NCBI RefSeq assembly: GCF_018457165.1
Contig: NZ_JAFMNX010000004.1
Coordinates: forward strand, 186,001 to 250,000
Length of the DNA: 64,000 bases
Reading direction: 5' to 3'
Origin: Tianweitania aestuarii
Lineage (GTDB): Bacteria; Pseudomonadota; Alphaproteobacteria; Rhizobiales; Rhizobiaceae
The notes under the pieces were generated by a model, which saw only the letters and a program-made list of their open reading frames with translations, was not told the DNA's origin and did no database searches. The translations under genes and the position numbers were made by a program. Below, in pieces: positions 17,787 through 27,400 of the stretch (its first letter is position 1; each line of letters begins with the position of its first letter).

Positions 17787-19208
17787 TCAGGCCGATCCGA
17801 AGCGGACCGTGCCCAGTTTCGCGGGTGAGGTCAGCGCTTTCAGCCCATTGGCCAGCTCGCGCCGCGTCTCATCCGTGTAGTGGTCGTAGAAACTCTGGTT
17901 CTTGCGGCCGATGCCGTGTTCGGCCGAATAACTGCCGCCGAACTCTTCCACCGCAGCGCCGTAAACGAAGGCGCGCAGCTCCGTCTCGATCTCGGGACCG
18001 GTCGGCGCATCCGGGGCAAGAACGAGATTGAAGTGAACGCCGCCATCACCGACATGGCCGAAGTCGCAAACGGTGATGCCGGGATAGCGCGCAGGCAGAA
18101 CCTGCTTCATGTGATCGCAAAAGCGGATCACGTCCTGGCGGCGAAAGCTCAGATCGAACGCCGCCAGCCGGCCGCTGGCCCTCACCCCTTCGGACAAGGC
18201 ATGGCGCAGTGTCCAGATCTCGGCGGCGGGACCAACAAAAGCATCCGCCAAAGGTGCGTCGGCACTTTCCCACACTTCGGCCAGCACATTTTCCAGAACC
18301 TGGTCGAGCGTTTCCTCGCCCTCGCGCCATTCCCAATCGCGGCTGACTTCCGTCAGGATCGTGTAATCGGGCACCGCGCCATTGGCGAACGGGTTGCGCA
18401 AGGACGGCACATGCCCGAGGGCTGCCTTGATCGCATTGCCGGACATGCCCTCGAAGGCGCTGAGATAAGAACCGAGCCGTCGTTCCATGGCAGCCAGCAG
18501 CGGCATCACGGCCGCACCATCGCGCGGCACGAGAAGTGCGGTTGCGACCTGAAGCGGCAAGGGCTCCAGGTTCAGCTCGCATTCCGTGATGATGCCGAAC
18601 GCACCGACCGTCCCGATGAAGATGTGCTTCCAGTCCACTCCGGTGTTGTTCTTGCGCAGGCCCGACATGAGGTCGAGCACCGTTCCATGCTCGTCGGCCA
18701 GTACGACCTTGATCCCCAGCACATTGCGCCGAACATCGCCGAACTTGAGAAAGCGCGACCCGCCGGTGTTGGTGGACAACATGCCGCCAAGCCGGGGATC
18801 GGCCCCAAGGTCGATCGGGAACTGCAATCCGTGATCGGCAAGCCGCGTATTGACCTCCGACAGCCGAAAGCCCGCATCAACGCGAAGCGAGCGGTTTTCG
18901 ATATCGAGCTCGAACTGTCTGGCAAGCCTATCGAGGCTGATCACCACCTGCTCGCCGGAAGCATCCGGTGTCGAGCCCGAAACGACGCCCGTATTGCCGG
19001 ACTGCGGGATGATGGCGATCCCGTTGCGCACACAATAGGCCACGGCCTTCGACACCTGCTCGGTATCACGCGGCCGCACAACGAGCGCTGCTCGACCCCG
19101 ATCATAGCGCGCACCGGCTTCGTAGCCGGCAAGATCGCCGGCTTCGGTCAGAATGTTGTCCGGACCGATCAGATCGGCCAGTGCGGTATGGTGGGTGGCA
19201 GCAATCAT
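17787..19208 (-). CDS. FAD-linked D-2-hydroxyglutarate dehydrogenase
   Basis: A 473-residue flavoenzyme of the FAD-binding type 4 plus FAD-oxidase C-terminal architecture. The FAD domain has IPQSGNTGVVSGSTP near residue 71 and GGMLSTNTGGSRFLKFG near residue 146. The C-terminal domain has the metal/substrate motif FGHVGDGGVHFN and the terminal SYSAEHGIGRKN typical of D-2-hydroxyglutarate and D-lactate dehydrogenases. HglS, encoded just upstream, makes D-2-hydroxyglutarate, so conversion of that product to 2-oxoglutarate is the expected reaction. It is smaller than the iron-sulfur YdiJ enzyme that does this job in Pseudomonas putida. Confidence 0.88.
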   Translation of the reverse strand: MIAATHHTALADLIGPDNILTEAGDLAGYEAGARYDRGRAALVVRPRDTEQVSKAVAYCVRNGIAIIPQSGNTGVVSGSTPDASGEQVVISLDRLARQFELDIENRSLRVDAGFRLSEVNTRLADHGLQFPIDLGADPRLGGMLSTNTGGSRFLKFGDVRRNVLGIKVVLADEHGTVLDLMSGLRKNNTGVDWKHIFIGTVGAFGIITECELNLEPLPLQVATALLVPRDGAAVMPLLAAMERRLGSYLSAFEGMSGNAIKAALGHVPSLRNPFANGAVPDYTILTEVSRDWEWREGEETLDQVLENVLAEVWESADAPLADAFVGPAAEIWTLRHALSEGVRASGRLAAFDLSFRRQDVIRFCDHMKQVLPARYPGITVCDFGHVGDGGVHFNLVLAPDAPTGPEIETELRAFVYGAAVEEFGGSYSAEHGIGRKNQSFYDHYTDETRRELANGLKALTSPAKLGTVRFGSA

Positions 19209-19217
19209 GCGTCCGGC

Positions 19218-20612
19218 TTATTCCGCCGCCTGCAACTTGCCAAGGGCTGCCAGGCAGCTGTTGATCGAAGCCTGCTCGATTGCCGCGTAATGATCGAACT
19301 CGTTCAACACGGATGCACCGAGATCGGCTTCGAAGCGCATTTGGTTCGGGCTTGCCTGAAATTCCTGCGCCGCATCGTCCCCCAGATTGGACTGGAAGAT
19401 GCCGGCAGCACTCACCGGCAGGAAGTCTTCATAAGTGATCGGATCGAACCGCACCAAACCATCGGCAACCAGCGCCTCGATGCTCTGATCGGCCTGGGGT
19501 GCCGCCTTTTCACCGGCTTGCGTCAGCGAATAGGTGAAATATCCGAGCCCCGCCGCGCGGATGCCGGCCCAGTCATCGGGGAACTGCTTGAAGGTCTCGC
19601 CCAGAGCCGAAACATAGGCGTCCGCATTCGAGCCATCGGCGGCAGGACGCACCTTGCCGCGCGTTTCGGTCAGAAGCTGGTCGTAAAGCGCCCTGCCCTT
19701 CGGCGTCAGGGCAATGCCGCGCTGTTCGATCTCACCGAACCGCGCCGTATGCGAACCGGATTTCCACGACCCGTTTTCGGCGCGAAACGACACCGGCTCT
19801 TCCAGCGCCTTGAACGAGGTCTGCCGCAACAGGATCGGGCAGGCGCGCGTCGGCGGACCTTCCACGATCGCCTTGGGGGAGATTTCGCGCGACGGCATCA
19901 GATCCTGCACCGCATCGATATCCAGCGTACGCGGTGTCAGATGGTTGATATGCGGGCCCTTGAACGACACCACATCGGCGATCAAGCGATGCGCGTCATG
20001 CAGGCGGTGATACATATCAGGCGAAACACTGGCCTGATCATGCCAGCGGAAAGTTTCCAGAACTTCAGCCACGAAACGATCGGCATCCGCTTTGTCGAGC
20101 CCGCCGTTCTTTTCCGCCTTTTCCACCAGCGCAATCGCTTCGTCCGTGAAGATCTGGCGCTTGTTCAGAACGACCTCGGCCTCGGCGCGCAACGCTTCGT
20201 CGGCGATCAGATCGAGCCGCAGCAGCGAGGTGAACACGCGAAACGGATTGATCGACAGCGCGTCCTCGCCTACCGGACGAAACGCCGTGGAATGAACCGG
20301 CACGCCGGCTTCCGACAGATCGTAATAGCCGACGGGGAACATGCCCATGACAGCAAACACACGGCGCATCATCGCAAGCTCCGCCGGCGTGCCCAGCCGG
20401 ATCGCGCCGTGGCGCTCTTCGGAGATGCGGTCGAGCGAGTTTGTCGCGTCCAGACTGTCGCGCAAGGCCGGATCACCCGCGAGCACCTTCGCGTTCACGT
20501 CCGCCACCAGTTCCATCAACGTGCCATAGGCCGGAACTTCCGTGCGATACATCGCCGACATCGCGGCGGAAAAGGCAGCGCGGATCTCGCTGGCTTCAAC
20601 GTGTTGGCGCAT
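19218..20612 (-). CDS. hglS: 2-oxoadipate dioxygenase/decarboxylase (HglS, DUF1338)
   Basis: A 464-residue Fe(II)-dependent VOC-fold enzyme that turns 2-oxoadipate plus O2 into D-2-hydroxyglutarate and CO2. The DUF1338 hallmarks are visible: VPAYGTLMELV near residue 27, RHGAIRLG with His68 and Arg72, GPHINHLTPR with His224, and ARFGEIEQRG with Glu294. These line up with the reported metal and substrate residues of the Pseudomonas enzyme as I recall them (His70, Arg74, His226, Glu294). It is the first gene of the leftward lysine-catabolism operon, 108 bp from the divergent LysR gene and 9 bp before the dehydrogenase. Confidence 0.92.
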   Translation of the reverse strand: MRQHVEASEIRAAFSAAMSAMYRTEVPAYGTLMELVADVNAKVLAGDPALRDSLDATNSLDRISEERHGAIRLGTPAELAMMRRVFAVMGMFPVGYYDLSEAGVPVHSTAFRPVGEDALSINPFRVFTSLLRLDLIADEALRAEAEVVLNKRQIFTDEAIALVEKAEKNGGLDKADADRFVAEVLETFRWHDQASVSPDMYHRLHDAHRLIADVVSFKGPHINHLTPRTLDIDAVQDLMPSREISPKAIVEGPPTRACPILLRQTSFKALEEPVSFRAENGSWKSGSHTARFGEIEQRGIALTPKGRALYDQLLTETRGKVRPAADGSNADAYVSALGETFKQFPDDWAGIRAAGLGYFTYSLTQAGEKAAPQADQSIEALVADGLVRFDPITYEDFLPVSAAGIFQSNLGDDAAQEFQASPNQMRFEADLGASVLNEFDHYAAIEQASINSCLAALGKLQAAE

Positions 20613-20694
20613 CTGGCTTCCTCATCCAACAAGACTGTGGTTGATACAGAATGCGAAGACTAACAGGCGATCACCCGCCCCGCTCACGATGAAT

Positions 20695-20707
20695 TCAACT
20701 GACTTGA
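20695..20707. promoter_or_regulatory. Candidate LysR operator for the lysine-catabolism operon
   Basis: The dyad TCAA-N5-TTGA lies 12 bp before the LysR start in the 107-bp divergent region with hglS. Position and symmetry fit an autoregulatory LysR site. The motif is short, so the call is tentative. Confidence 0.3.
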
Positions 20708-20719
20708 TGCGAAACGCGC

Positions 20720-21643
20720 ATGAACCTCGCTAGACGCTATCTGCCGGACCTCGGCGCGTTGCAGGCATTCGAATGCGCCGCGCGCCATGGCAGCTTCACG
20801 CGCGCGGCCGAAGAACTCAGCCTGACGCAAAGCGCCGTCAGCCGTCAGGTCAAGGATCTCGAACGCCACCTCAACACGCTGCTTTTCGAGCGCGTGCGCC
20901 AGCGCGTGGTTCTGTCCGAAGACGGCAAACGCTTTCTGCCCGAAGCCCGCAAGCTTCTCCAGCAAAGCGAAACCACGATGCTGCGCGCCATGGCGTCCGC
21001 CGATGCCAGGCAGACGCTGAGCGTCGCGACGCTGCCAACTTTCGGCAGTCGCTGGCTGAGCCCGCGTCTCGCCCACTTCGTATCCGCGCATCCCGGCGTC
21101 GTGCTCAACATCGGCTCGCGCTCGGCGCCGTTCGATTTCGAGGACGAGGAATTCGATCTCGCCATTCACTACGGCCAGCCGGTCTGGGCGCGCGCCAACT
21201 CGATCTATCTGTGCGGCGAAACGATCATCCCCGTCGCCAGCCACAGCCTCCTCCAAGCATCGCCGCAGCCGGCGAATGTGATGACGGCAACCCTTCTTGC
21301 CGAACAGCCGCTCCTGCAGCTGGCCACCCGCCCGAAGCTCTGGTCGCAATGGTTCACCATGGCCGGCGTCGATGCCCCCACGGCCTTTCGCGGCCACCGC
21401 CTCGACCAGTTTTCCATGATCATCGAGGCCGCGATCGCCGGCATGGGTTACGCCCTCCTGCCGCGTTATCTCATCGAAACGGAACTGCGCACCGGCGTGC
21501 TTCAGGTCGTGGTCGATCTGCCGCTGCAAACCGAAAACAGCTATTACGTCGTCACGCCCGAAACCAAGCAGACCTTGCCGCTGGCGCAGCAATTCACCGA
21601 CTGGTTGCTGGGTCAGGTCGGCTCCAGCCCATCGGTGAGCTGA
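20720..21643 (+). CDS. LysR-family regulator (GcvA-like), probable regulator of the lysine-catabolism operon
   Basis: A 307-residue regulator. The winged helix spans residues about 7-65 (LQAFECAARHGSFTRAAEELSLTQSAVSRQVKDLE). An effector domain follows with the GcvA-type segment FDFEDEEFDLAIHYG near residue 138 and a C-terminal WLLGQ. It is transcribed divergently from hglS, the usual layout for a LysR protein and its target. Control of the operon by 2-aminoadipate, 2-oxoadipate or 2-hydroxyglutarate is an inference from position. Confidence 0.9.
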   Translation: MNLARRYLPDLGALQAFECAARHGSFTRAAEELSLTQSAVSRQVKDLERHLNTLLFERVRQRVVLSEDGKRFLPEARKLLQQSETTMLRAMASADARQTLSVATLPTFGSRWLSPRLAHFVSAHPGVVLNIGSRSAPFDFEDEEFDLAIHYGQPVWARANSIYLCGETIIPVASHSLLQASPQPANVMTATLLAEQPLLQLATRPKLWSQWFTMAGVDAPTAFRGHRLDQFSMIIEAAIAGMGYALLPRYLIETELRTGVLQVVVDLPLQTENSYYVVTPETKQTLPLAQQFTDWLLGQVGSSPSVS

Positions 21644-21741
21644 CAGGCCCGGCCCACCCATCACGCGGCTGAATCGATCCGGCCGAACCGATTCATAACT
21701 GTCGTTGGACGCCCGCTCGCTCCCGCGCGATTCTGTCGCTC

Positions 21742-22008
21742 ATGACAGAGCAAACCCCATCCCAGCTGCACCTCCACCGCATCGATCCCTCGCGCAACAT
21801 GCGCCGCTTCTACATGCTGACGATCCAGCCGACCTTGTTCGGCGACGTTTCGCTGCTGCGCCATTGGGGTCGGATCGGCACCAATGGCCAATCCATGATG
21901 CAGACCTTTGCCGATCCTGAAGCCGCGCGCGCCGCCTTTCATCGTTTGGAGCGCATCAAGCGCAATCGGGGTTATGGCCGGGGTCATGCCCAGGGTGATG
22001 CAAAGTAG
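21742..22008 (+). CDS. Stand-alone WGR-domain protein
   Basis: An 88-residue protein that is almost entirely a WGR domain: YMLTIQPTLFG near residue 24, then HWGRIGTNGQ with the W-G-R motif at residues 42-44, and a C-terminal helix AARAAFHRLERIKRNRGYG. WGR domains occur in PARPs and in MolR-type proteins and can bind DNA or nucleic-acid ends. The small bacterial stand-alone form has no established role. It is 98 bp downstream of the LysR gene and upstream of the LLM oxidoreductase and DNA-repair pair. Confidence 0.85.
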   Translation: MTEQTPSQLHLHRIDPSRNMRRFYMLTIQPTLFGDVSLLRHWGRIGTNGQSMMQTFADPEAARAAFHRLERIKRNRGYGRGHAQGDAK

Positions 22009-22093
22009 CGACACACTGTTGCGCAAAGGCCGGGATGCAAAACCGGGGCGTAACGCATAGCTAGGAGCCAATGATCATCGGAGTTTTCCGCCC

Positions 22094-23116
22094 ATGAAAA
22101 AGCTCGGCTTCCTGTCTTTCGGCCATTGGTCGGCCTCGCCCCATTCCCAGACCCGCTCCGCCAGCGATGTCTTGTTGCAGAGCATCGATCTGGCCGTCGC
22201 CGCCGAAGAGCTCGGTCTGGATGGCGCTTATTTCCGCGTCCACCATTTCGCGCGTCAGCTTTCCGCGCCGTTTCCGCTTTTGTCAGCCGTTGGTGCCCGC
22301 ACCAGCCGCATCGAGATTGGCACCGGCGTCATCGACATGCGCTACGAGAACCCGCTTTACATGGCCGAAGATGCCGGCGTCGCCGACCTCATCGCCGGTG
22401 GCCGCCTGCAGCTTGGCATCAGCCGGGGTTCGCCCGAACAGGTGATCGAGGGCTGGCGCTATTTCGGTTACGCACCGCCCGAAGGCAAAAGCGATAGCGA
22501 CATGGCCCGCAATGCCGCCGAGATCTTTCTCGAAGTGCTCAAAGGCCAGGGCTTCGCCCAGCCGAACCCGCGTCCGATGTTCCCCAACCCGCCCGGCCTT
22601 CTCAGGCTGGAACCGCATTCACCGGGTTTGCGCGAGCGAATCTGGTGGGGTGCCGGCTCCGATGCGACGGCGAAGTGGGCCGCAAAGATGGGCATGAACC
22701 TGCAAAGCTCGACCTTGAAGGATGATGAAACCGGCGAACCGTTCCACATCCAGCAGGCCAAGCAGATCCGTGCCTATCGCGAAGCCTGGAAGGAAGCCGG
22801 CCACGAAAGAACGCCGCGCGTATCCGTCAGCCGCAGCATCTTCGCGCTCGTGGATGATCGCGACCGGGCTTATTTCGGTCACGACGGCAAGAGCAAGGAC
22901 CAGATCGGCATGATCGACGAGAACACCCGCGCCATCTTCGGCCGCTCCTTTGCCGCCGAGCCGGACGTGCTCGTCAAGCAATTGGCTGAGGATGAAGCGA
23001 TCCAGGAAGCCGATACGCTGCTTCTGACGGTGCCGAACCAGCTTGGCGTCGACTATAATGTCCATGCGATCGAGTCGATTCTGACCCATGTCGCTCCAGC
23101 GCTCGGGTGGCGCTGA
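22094..23116 (+). CDS. LLM-class (luciferase-like) flavin-dependent oxidoreductase
   Basis: A 340-residue TIM-barrel FMN/F420-type oxidoreductase. It opens MKKLGFLSFGHW, has ELGLDGAYFRVHHFARQ near residue 37, the TSRIEIGTGVIDMRYENPLYMAEDAG stretch that binds the flavin phosphate, and LQLGISRGSPEQ near residue 114. Family members carry out monooxygenation or dehydrogenation of diverse substrates, and nothing here fixes the substrate. The gene is probably monocistronic and is followed by an inverted repeat. Confidence 0.88.
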   Translation: MKKLGFLSFGHWSASPHSQTRSASDVLLQSIDLAVAAEELGLDGAYFRVHHFARQLSAPFPLLSAVGARTSRIEIGTGVIDMRYENPLYMAEDAGVADLIAGGRLQLGISRGSPEQVIEGWRYFGYAPPEGKSDSDMARNAAEIFLEVLKGQGFAQPNPRPMFPNPPGLLRLEPHSPGLRERIWWGAGSDATAKWAAKMGMNLQSSTLKDDETGEPFHIQQAKQIRAYREAWKEAGHERTPRVSVSRSIFALVDDRDRAYFGHDGKSKDQIGMIDENTRAIFGRSFAAEPDVLVKQLAEDEAIQEADTLLLTVPNQLGVDYNVHAIESILTHVAPALGWR

Positions 23117-23130
23117 GCCGCGCTTCCTGC

Positions 23131-23166
23131 TTGCAGCGGCCAGCTAATCCCAAGCGGCCGCTGCAA
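23131..23166. repeat. 11-bp perfect inverted repeat in the gap before the nuclease gene
   Basis: TTGCAGCGGCC and GGCCGCTGCAA flank a 14-nt loop, between the LLM oxidoreductase stop and the YhaO-like start. The stem is strong but no T-run follows on either side, so it may be an mRNA-end hairpin without intrinsic termination. It ends 14 bp before the next start codon. Confidence 0.55.
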
Positions 23167-23180
23167 CAGATCGAGTGCTC

Positions 23181-24452
23181 ATGCCCTTCCGCTTCGTTCA
23201 CACAGCCGACATTCATCTGGACTCGCCGCTGCGCTCATTGAGCCTGCGCAATCCGGATCTGGCAGCCCTGATCGGCGATGCGACCCGCCAGGCGCTCGTG
23301 GCCATCGTCGATCTTTGTCTGCACGAACAGGTCGATGCCCTCATCATCGCCGGCGATCTCTACGACGGCGATCAGACCTCCATGAAGACCGCCCGCTTTC
23401 TCGCCGGCCAGATGGAGCGGCTGCATCAGGCCGGCATCGCCGTTTACAAGATCCGCGGCAATCACGACGCGCTGTCGAAGATCACCGCCGAACTGATCCT
23501 GCCGCCCTCGCTCAAAGTGTTCAACGGCCGCGGCGAAACCGTCGAGATCAACCGCGATGGCCTCGACATCGTTCTGCATGGCCTGAGCTTCACCAAGCCG
23601 CACGCTCCGGAAAGCCTGCTGCCCAAATACAAGCGCCCTGCCCCCGACACGGTCAATATCGGCATCATGCACACCAGCCTGGCCGGCGCGCCGGGCCATG
23701 ATCTCTACGCCCCCTGCTCGGTTGCCGACCTGCATGACTGGGGCTTCGATTACTGGGCGCTCGGCCATATCCACACGCGCAGCCATCATGCGGGCGAGCG
23801 CACCGTCATCATGCCCGGCATGCCGCAAGGGCGCGACATCAACGAAGCCGGCGAAAAGACCGTGACCCTCGTCACCGTCAACGACGACAAGAGCATCACG
23901 GTGGAAGAACGTCCCACCAGCATCGCCCAGTTCGAGCGCATTCCCGTGGATCTGTCATCCGCAACGAACTGGCGCGAAGCGATCGAGCAGATCGAGCAGG
24001 CGGTCGCGGTGATCCGCGACCAGACCCGCGCCGATCATCTCGTCGGCCGCCTGATGCTGTCGGGTCAGACCGAACTGTCCTGGACGCTTCGCCGCGACCG
24101 CGATCTCCTGCTCACCGAAATGGAGCAGCGCTTGGAAGGCATGAACAAGACCTGGATCGAGAAGATCGAGCTGTCGACCTCCGCGCCCTCGCCCAATGCT
24201 CCCGTCACCGGCACGGCCGATCCCGTGGCCGAGCTCGGCGCCCTGATGAAAACCGACATCATCAATCAGGACGCGGTGCGCGAAGACATCCGCAATCTCG
24301 TGACGGAACTGCGCGACGATCTTCCAGCCGAAGCCCGCGGCTTCAGCGGCAAGACCGAACAGGAGTTCGAAACGCTGATCGACCGTCTTCTGGCCGACGG
24401 CAGCGAGGACATCCTCGCACGCCTTCGCCTAGCCGGTGCGGGAGCCGACTGA
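23181..24452 (+). CDS. yhaO: Metallophosphoesterase of DNA repair (YhaO/SbcD-like nuclease subunit)
   Basis: A 423-residue calcineurin-like phosphoesterase. The metal-binding motifs are in order: HTADIHLDSPL near residue 6, GDLYDGD near 57, RGNHD near 94, MHTSL, and LGHIHTR. The C-terminal region is a helical tail as in Mre11/SbcD partners. It overlaps the ATP-binding gene by one base (TGATG), so the two should form a Rad50/Mre11-like complex acting on DNA ends. The start is the ATG of MPFRFVHTAD, six bases after an in-frame GTG. Confidence 0.9.
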   Translation: MPFRFVHTADIHLDSPLRSLSLRNPDLAALIGDATRQALVAIVDLCLHEQVDALIIAGDLYDGDQTSMKTARFLAGQMERLHQAGIAVYKIRGNHDALSKITAELILPPSLKVFNGRGETVEINRDGLDIVLHGLSFTKPHAPESLLPKYKRPAPDTVNIGIMHTSLAGAPGHDLYAPCSVADLHDWGFDYWALGHIHTRSHHAGERTVIMPGMPQGRDINEAGEKTVTLVTVNDDKSITVEERPTSIAQFERIPVDLSSATNWREAIEQIEQAVAVIRDQTRADHLVGRLMLSGQTELSWTLRRDRDLLLTEMEQRLEGMNKTWIEKIELSTSAPSPNAPVTGTADPVAELGALMKTDIINQDAVREDIRNLVTELRDDLPAEARGFSGKTEQEFETLIDRLLADGSEDILARLRLAGAGAD

Positions 24453-27400
24453 TGCGCCTTCGCCGCCTCGATCTCACCCGCTACGGCAAGTTCACCGATT
24501 ATTCCATCGACTTCGGCCCGCATGAACCGGGTACGCCCGACCTGCACATCATCTATGGCCTGAACGAAGCCGGCAAATCCACGTCGCTGTCGGGCTTCCT
24601 CGATCTTCTGTTCGGCATCGAGGAGCGCACCCGCTATGGCTTCCTGCATCAGAACAAGGCGATGGAACTCGGCGGCTGCCTTGAGTTCGACGGCAAGAGC
24701 CATGAGCTCAAGCGCCTCAAGCAGCGCACCAATTCGCTGATCAATGCGCAGAACCAGCCGGTCAACGAAGCGCTTCTGAGCGTCCCTCTCGCAGGCCTCA
24801 ACCGCGACGCCTATCGCACCATGTTCTCGCTCGACGACGAAACGCTGGAAAGCGGCGGCAACGCGATCCTCGAAAGCAAGGGCGACCTCGGAGAACTGCT
24901 GTTTTCCGCCAGCGCCGGCCTCGCCGGCATCAGTGCGGCACTTGAGAAAACCGCGCAGGAAGCGGATGCCATCTTCCGCAAGCGCGCCAGCACGACCGAC
25001 ATCGCGGTGTTGAAGCGCCGCATCGCCGATCTCAAGACGCGTCGCGACGAGATCGACGTCCAGGCCTCCACCTTCACCGCCTTGGTTGCCGCCCTCAAAC
25101 AGGCCGAAGCCGCCTATGATGAGGCCATGCGCGACAAGGGTGCGGCCCGTGCCCGCCACGAAGACATCGCCCGCCTCCTGCGCGCCGTGCCGCTCGGCGC
25201 CGAACACGCCCGTTTAACGGAAGCCTTGGCAGATTTCCGTGACCTGCCGCAGCCGCCCGCCCATTGGAGCGCCGAGCTTCCTTCCCTGATGAAGGAAGAA
25301 GCCACGCTGCAAACCCGCCTCAACGGTCTCGATACCCGCGCGGACTTAGCACGACAGGAGCTCGAAGACCTCGCCGTCGACGAGCAACTCCTGGCGCTTG
25401 CCGACCAACTCAACCAGCTCGCCGACGCCGCCGCCCGCTACAGCACGGCCGAAGAAGATCTGCCCAAACGCCGCAAGGAGCTGGCCGATCGCGATCTGCA
25501 GATCACCCTCATCACGAGAACGCTGGGTGCTGCCGTCGATACCGATCCCCAGACGCTGCTCGTTCCCGCAGCCACCATCGGCATCCTGCGCGAACTGATC
25601 GCGTCCCGCTCCGGCATCGACGTTGCGCTCGAAACCGCAACCCGCGAGCAGGAAGCCGCAAAAGCTGCGCTGGAAGACGCGCGCCAGTTTCCCGACGAAG
25701 AAGCGACCGCCCGAACGCCGTTTTCGCCATCGCTTGCCGCGCAACTGCAAGCGGCGCTTGCCCGCCTTCGCCAAAGCGATCTTCTCGCGCAACTCCGCCT
25801 CGCCGAGCGCAACCTGCCGGCAGCACAAGCGAGCTTCAACACCGCGCTCGCTTTGCTCAGCCCCTGGAGCGGCCATGGTCAAAGCCTACGTGCCCTCGAC
25901 CTGCCGGACGGATCGCAGATCGAAGGATGGCGCACAAAACTATCCACCCTCGAAAAACGTCAGACAGACCATGCCGACAAGATTCGCGACCTCACCACGC
26001 GCCGCGCAGATCACCTCACCCGCATCGAGGTCATCCGGTCGGCCACCGGTGCGATCACCGATGAGGATCTGGCCGCCAGCCTGACCCAACGTGAGGAAGC
26101 CTGGCAGGACCATCTCGGCGCCTTGGATCAAGCATCGGCGGCATCGTTCGAAAAGCACATGCGCGGCGTCGACCAATTCGCGCAGAAGCGCCTCGAACAT
26201 GCCGCTGATCTTGCCGATCTGCGCTCCCATACCGCTGAAATAGCAGTTGCCGACACCGCTTTGTCGCGCAATTCAGACCTTCTGAACGAGGCCGAAAGAG
26301 CTCTCGAAGCGCTGCGAAACGAGGTTGGCGCCGCCGTTTCCTGGCTAGATCTTCCCCCAAAACAGCCCCTCGCCGCCTGGCTGTCCCAGCTCGAACGCTG
26401 GTCGAAAAACCGCATTGATGCCCTGTCGGCCTTCGACGATCTGCAGGACGTTGAAGCCGCGCTTTCAGCCGCAAAAAGCGAGATAAAACAAGAAGAAACG
26501 AACCTCCGCGCCCTTCTCGCCTCAGCAATCGACACCGATGATCTGCCGCTTCCGGCCCTCATCCAGCTCGCCGAAACCACGCTCGCAGACAACGCCGCCG
26601 AGCAAACCCGCCGCGCTTCGGCAGGCAAGAGGATGAAGGAACTTGAAGCCGAATTGGCTTTGCGCAACAAAGGCTTGGACAAAGCGCGGCTCGCTGCCGA
26701 AAGCTGGAACGAGCACTGGCAGTCGGCCCTGCAAGCCACCTGGTTCGCTGACCGCCGTGAAAGTCCCGGCGCCGTCCGCGAGATCCTCGATGCCCTCACA
26801 GACCTGCCCGCGACGCTGAAAAGCCGAGCCGACATCCATCACCGCATCGCCGCCATGGAAGCCGATCGCACCGCCTTCGCAAGACGTGTCGCCGCGATCG
26901 GTGAAGCCCTCGACGAAACCCTCGACGCTGGGTCTCCGTTGAAAACAGCCCGGCAGCTCGCGCAGCGTTTCGAGGAAGCCAAAACGCTTCTCGCCCGTCA
27001 CCGCGAAAAACAACGCGATCTTAACCGCTTGGAAGATGAACGCGCCGCCCTTAACGAAGACCTCGCGCTGCACCGCGCGCGAAAAAGCGAGCTCACCGCC
27101 TTCTTCGAGGTGGAAACCCTGCAGGACGTTTCGACCGCACTCGATCAAAGCGCGGAGCGCAGCCGCCGGCTGGATCAGCAGCGCAAGCTCGAAAGCCAGA
27201 TCCTCGCCGAACTGCAGGCAACCACGCTCGACGCAGCCCTCGACACGCTCGCCGATCTCGACCTCGCCGAGCTTCAGCGCGAGCAGGCCGAGCTCACGGC
27301 GCGACTGGACGACCTCGACGAACGCGGCAAGATCCTGTTTGCCGAGAAGACGCGCGCGTCCGACAGATTGTCAGCGGTGGGCGGTGACGACGCGGTTGCC

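Noticed and set aside
17880-20663. A 927-codon plus-strand open frame opposite hglS and the D-2-hydroxyglutarate dehydrogenase
   Set aside because: It crosses two well-supported minus-strand genes and their gap, and no family motif is seen.
23131-23166. Inverted repeat as a Rho-independent terminator
   Set aside because: The stem is strong but neither side has a T-run, so I list it only as a repeat.
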